Source of the DNA: Bacteroidota bacterium
GTDB taxonomy: Bacteria > Bacteroidota > Ignavibacteria > Kapaibacteriales > UBA961
Length of the DNA stretch: 35,499 bases
Reading direction: 5' to 3'
NCBI GenBank assembly: GCA_020852855.1
Contig: JADZAA010000070.1
Location: 1 to 35,499, forward strand
Numbering within the stretch: the first letter of the stretch is position 1; each line of letters opens with the position of its first letter. A program made the translations under genes and the position numbers. Below the pieces are notes generated by a model. It worked only from the letters and a program-made list of their open reading frames with translations. It ran no database searches and was not told the origin of the DNA. Positions 32,749 through 35,499 of this stretch are shown piece after piece.

Positions 32749-34983
32749 CTACCGGTTTATCGCTACTTTGCCTACATTGCGACGACCATTTAAATCGTGA
32801 ATTTCCACGAAATATATACCCGATGTAAAACCATCGGTTGAAATTATTGCTTTGCCGGCAACGACTTTATCATTTATTGTTTTTATTCTGCCGAAAACGT
32901 CGCGAACGGTTATTGTTGCGCCTTCCGGACAATGCACCGTAAAAAAGTCGGACGCTGGGTTGGGAGAAATTAACATATTCGAAATAGCAATACTTTCTTC
33001 GGTTACAGCAGTAGATTTTTCCGTTGAAATTACCACGCGGCGAACACGCCGCACACCAATCAAATAAGCAGTTGAATCGTTTACTCTGAATATTTCGCGA
33101 TAATTCTCACCGCTTACATTTATATTTTTTTCATATAAAGTTACAGATGCGGGTGTCGAAAGTTTACTCCATGTTTTACCGCCGTTTAATGTCAATGCGG
33201 CTGTACCATCAAAACCGGCTATAAGTCCGACTGAATCTGTAAGAAACGTTAATGCTGTAAGAGAAGTCAATCCGGACTCTATGCTAAGCCAAGTATTTCC
33301 ACCATCTTCGCTAAGCAGTATTTTACCAAGTAAACTATAAACAAAAACAGTATTTTTATTTTTCCAGACTATTCTGTCGGGTGTTTCCGTGCTGTCGAAT
33401 GTATAAACGAAGTTCCATGTTTCACCGTAATCATTAGCGCGGACAAAAGTCGTGCGTCCGCCGATAGACAGCAAAGTAGCACCAACCGCTGCCGTTGCAA
33501 ACTGCGGAACTCCGAACGAACGCCATCCGACAGTATCCTTTACGGGTAAAGTTTTTATTAAATCTTTAAAGTACTTGGGTTGCCACGTGGCACCACTGTC
33601 GACGCTGCGAAAAAAGATGGGAATTGTTTCTTTTTCTGTTGAACGAAAATGGGACATATAACCGTGTGACGGCTCAGGAAAGTTAAACAGATTCCCTACT
33701 TGTTCCACATCATTCCACGTCGCACCGGCATCGGTGGTTTTTGCAAAGCACCGAGAACTGAGGCCTGTCGTACCTACAACATAGCCGGTAGTACGGCTGA
33801 CAAAATGAATATTGCTGAAATATGAAAGTTCATATCCATCTAACGGATATTGTAACATCCATGTAGCACCGGCATCGGTTGAGCGATAAATGCGTTTTCT
33901 GAATCCGCCTGCAACATAGATAGTATCCGAACTGCCATTATACGCCAAACCACCAAATGCCAAAAACCCGGTAGTCATAGATGATGATGAACCTTGACAA
34001 CGGACTTTCCAGGATTTTCCATAATCATTGGTAGTAGCCAATCCGCCGCTAATATAACCTCCGACTGCCAGCCCGCTACCGTCGGGCAGTATAGAAATAC
34101 TATAGATTATGTCGATAAGCTGGTAGCCGCCCGGCGTTCTCTCGAAAACAACTGTATCGGCAGTATTTTCCCAGCTTTTTCCAAAATCATTACTATGTAA
34201 TATTTTATTAGTACTTACAGTAATAAACTCATTGTCTTTTCCTGCGGTAAAATCACGAAATAAGTCATATTTATTTTTAACGACAGTGTCCCATACAGAA
34301 GTTTCGAAATTATAGCAAAAAGCAAGATCAGTTTGTCCTAAAGTAGTGTCAGCCGAAGTAACAATGCAGATAGATTCGCCGAGGAATTTACAGCGGTGAT
34401 ATTTTGAATTTTCGGTAAAGCGATATTTGCTCCAAGAATTTCCGCCGTCTGTTGTTAAAGCAATATCTCCCCACAGTCCGACCACAATACCACGAAGTCC
34501 TGAAAAAGCTATATCTATAAGTTCAACCGAATCAAGACCGTGCGAAAGTTTCGACCACTTACGAGTTACAAGATCGCCTCTCCACACATTACCGGCACTT
34601 CCCGCTACTATAACCGTATTGCCACCGGCATAAGTAATACCGGGCAAGGGTTCGCCAAGGTTTGCGGCAATGCTCCAAGTTGCACCTGCATCGGTAGTTT
34701 GCCATACACGACCGCTGTCATCAGCCATTACGCCGTTTCGGGAATCAGAAAAATCCATGCGTGTAAAATTTGCGAATGAACCGACTTCAATATTGCGCCA
34801 ATGTTCGCCCGCATCGGTGGAACGTATCATTCGCCCACACTCACCGGCAGCAAGCATAACACCTTCCGGCAGGGCTCGGCATGTCCGAAACGCCGAATAT
34901 TGGTCAGTCATACGAACCGAAAAAGTTTGCGAATACACCGTCGCAACAGAAAAACATATCAGTAAAAAAATAATTGTTTTCAT
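32749..34983 (-). CDS. T9SS-secreted Asp-box (BNR/YCF48-like) beta-propeller protein
   Basis: The 744-residue protein starts with a signal peptide (MKTIIFLLICFSVATVYSQ). I chose ATG 34983 because the open frame upstream adds hydrophobic but unrelated residues. The body has about eleven Asp-box motifs of the form (S/T)xDxGxxW, for example STDAGEHW, TTDAGATW, TTDGGNSW, SNDFGKSW, SVDSGATW, SEDGGNTW and NGGKTW, spaced at roughly propeller-blade intervals. These build sialidase-like or YCF48-like propellers, but no sialidase catalytic arginine triad is recognisable, so binding is more likely than catalysis. The last 80 residues (LISPNPASDFFTVH, then SGIYFVEIHDLNGR) are a T9SS type A sorting domain. 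It is likely a surface or secreted protein of unknown ligand. Confidence 0.88.
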   Translation of the reverse strand: MKTIIFLLICFSVATVYSQTFSVRMTDQYSAFRTCRALPEGVMLAAGECGRMIRSTDAGEHWRNIEVGSFANFTRMDFSDSRNGVMADDSGRVWQTTDAGATWSIAANLGEPLPGITYAGGNTVIVAGSAGNVWRGDLVTRKWSKLSHGLDSVELIDIAFSGLRGIVVGLWGDIALTTDGGNSWSKYRFTENSKYHRCKFLGESICIVTSADTTLGQTDLAFCYNFETSVWDTVVKNKYDLFRDFTAGKDNEFITVSTNKILHSNDFGKSWENTADTVVFERTPGGYQLIDIIYSISILPDGSGLAVGGYISGGLATTNDYGKSWKVRCQGSSSSMTTGFLAFGGLAYNGSSDTIYVAGGFRKRIYRSTDAGATWMLQYPLDGYELSYFSNIHFVSRTTGYVVGTTGLSSRCFAKTTDAGATWNDVEQVGNLFNFPEPSHGYMSHFRSTEKETIPIFFRSVDSGATWQPKYFKDLIKTLPVKDTVGWRSFGVPQFATAAVGATLLSIGGRTTFVRANDYGETWNFVYTFDSTETPDRIVWKNKNTVFVYSLLGKILLSEDGGNTWLSIESGLTSLTALTFLTDSVGLIAGFDGTAALTLNGGKTWSKLSTPASVTLYEKNINVSGENYREIFRVNDSTAYLIGVRRVRRVVISTEKSTAVTEESIAISNMLISPNPASDFFTVHCPEGATITVRDVFGRIKTINDKVVAGKAIISTDGFTSGIYFVEIHDLNGRRNVGKVAINR

Positions 34984-35020
34984 GATTAACTCTATAAAAA
35001 ATAAGGTGATAAAAAATAAT

Positions 35021-35051
35021 GGCTCTATGAATATATAATTTTCGCAGAGCC
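35021..35051 (-). terminator. Candidate terminator hairpin after the Cys-rich gene
   Basis: On the minus strand GGCTCT (35051-35046) pairs with AGAGCC (35026-35021) across a 19-nt loop, then ATTATTTTTT follows. The loop is long and the T run begins after three other bases, so strength is doubtful. It lies 6 nt past the stop of the Cys-rich gene. Confidence 0.42.
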
Positions 35052-35057
35052 TTTCGA

Positions 35058-35499
35058 TTATGGCCAATAACAACTATCGGGCAGGCAACCATCTGGGCAA
35101 GTACCCTGAAAAGACCTGCCTTGCTCCGTTAATATCGCTTCACCATCTTTACAGCAAAGAGTATAGGAAATAACACAGAAAGCATGTGTATTATCACAGT
35201 TGATTTCTCCATTTTTACAGCCGATATAATATGTTCGATAATTGGGTTCAACCCAAGGACAAACCGGGCAAGGCGGAAATACACCGCCTTTATTTTGTTT
35301 TATTATTTCTTCGGTTATGAATTTATCAATTTCCCTGTAATCCCAATTATTAAAACCGGCGCAACCCGACGGTATGTAAACTGCACCGCATAAAAATATC
35401 TCGGTAAAAGGTGCAACTAATCCTACTGTTCGATAACAGTAGTTTACAATTGTGGTACAAGTTACATTATTAACCGTATAAATGATTGTATCGTGACGC
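35058..35499 (-). CDS. Unrecognised cysteine-rich protein, C-terminal part (partial)
   Basis: A minus-strand frame open from the window edge gives 146 residues before a TAA at 35058. I do not recognise the family. It has fourteen cysteines, at positions 14, 21, 37, 46, 77, 80, 94, 101, 108, 115, 116, 134, 138 and 143 of the visible part. They fall in motifs such as PPCPVCPW, YYIGCKNGEINCDN and CPDGCLPDSCYW. A short helical segment near 54-70 (DYREIDKFITEEIIKQNKG) separates two Cys-bearing regions. Such cysteine density suggests disulfide bonding outside the cytoplasm, so an N-terminal signal peptide is expected beyond the window. No T9SS domain is present at this C-terminus. It precedes the Asp-box propeller gene in the same orientation (74 nt apart) and may be functionally paired with it. 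Confidence 0.7.
   Translation of the reverse strand, partial: RHDTIIYTVNNVTCTTIVNYCYRTVGLVAPFTEIFLCGAVYIPSGCAGFNNWDYREIDKFITEEIIKQNKGGVFPPCPVCPWVEPNYRTYYIGCKNGEINCDNTHAFCVISYTLCCKDGEAILTEQGRSFQGTCPDGCLPDSCYWP

Overview
The window looks like chromosomal DNA of a free-living, Gram-negative member of the Bacteroidota/Chlorobiota-Ignavibacteriota side of the FCB group. This is inferred from several independent signs. Four large secreted proteins end in type IX secretion (T9SS, Por) type A C-terminal domains. The primary sigma factor has the short Bacteroidota-style N-terminus. Succinate dehydrogenase is the three-gene sdhCAB type with a fused b558 membrane subunit. The promoter of rpmG matches the Bacteroidota consensus TTTG-N19-TAnnTTTG exactly. 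GC content is moderate (low forties per cent by eye). I see no tRNA, rRNA, phage, transposase or CRISPR array.

Layout. Positions 1-400 hold a possible C-terminal scrap of a gene and a one-repeat delta-60 protein fragment. From 634 to 19753 everything runs on the plus strand: a T9SS-secreted SBBP-propeller/ASH-domain protein; a crotonase overlapped by an EnvC-like degenerate M23 protein; CcmF; a T9SS subtilisin-like protease; a catalytic plus a non-catalytic M16 peptidase pair; a lipoprotein solute-binding protein; an OstA/LptA-like gene broken by one in-frame amber codon; and a T9SS M1 aminopeptidase. A bidirectional terminator at about 19822-19864 separates this block from a minus-strand block.

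The minus-strand block (19875-25689), read in transcription order from its far end, holds an MsbA-like ABC exporter, the primary sigma factor, a GT4 glycosyltransferase, a Crp/Fnr regulator, and a tightly packed DUF2892 - OsmC - rhodanese operon that looks like a sulfur/redox stress cassette. After the divergent start point come a peroxiredoxin and a TlpA-like thioredoxin (plus), rpmG (minus, only 59 codons), murB (plus), and then sdhCAB (minus, translationally coupled by two ATGA overlaps).

Upstream of sdhC lies about 700 bp of non-coding DNA. It contains a mosaic of short palindromes, a 16-nt-period tandem repeat and a duplicated module of about 37 nt. The window ends with a T9SS-secreted Asp-box (BNR) propeller protein and the C-terminal part of an unrecognised cysteine-rich protein.

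Functionally the genes fit an aerobic or microaerobic respiring heterotroph with an elaborate envelope: cytochrome c maturation, complex II, LPS transport, peptidoglycan synthesis and splitting, and secreted proteases with peptide trimming. I found no unmistakable new defence or mobile system. The items most worth checking are the amber codon in the OstA-like gene, the redox cassette next to its regulator, the intergenic repeat mosaic, and the cysteine-rich partial protein.
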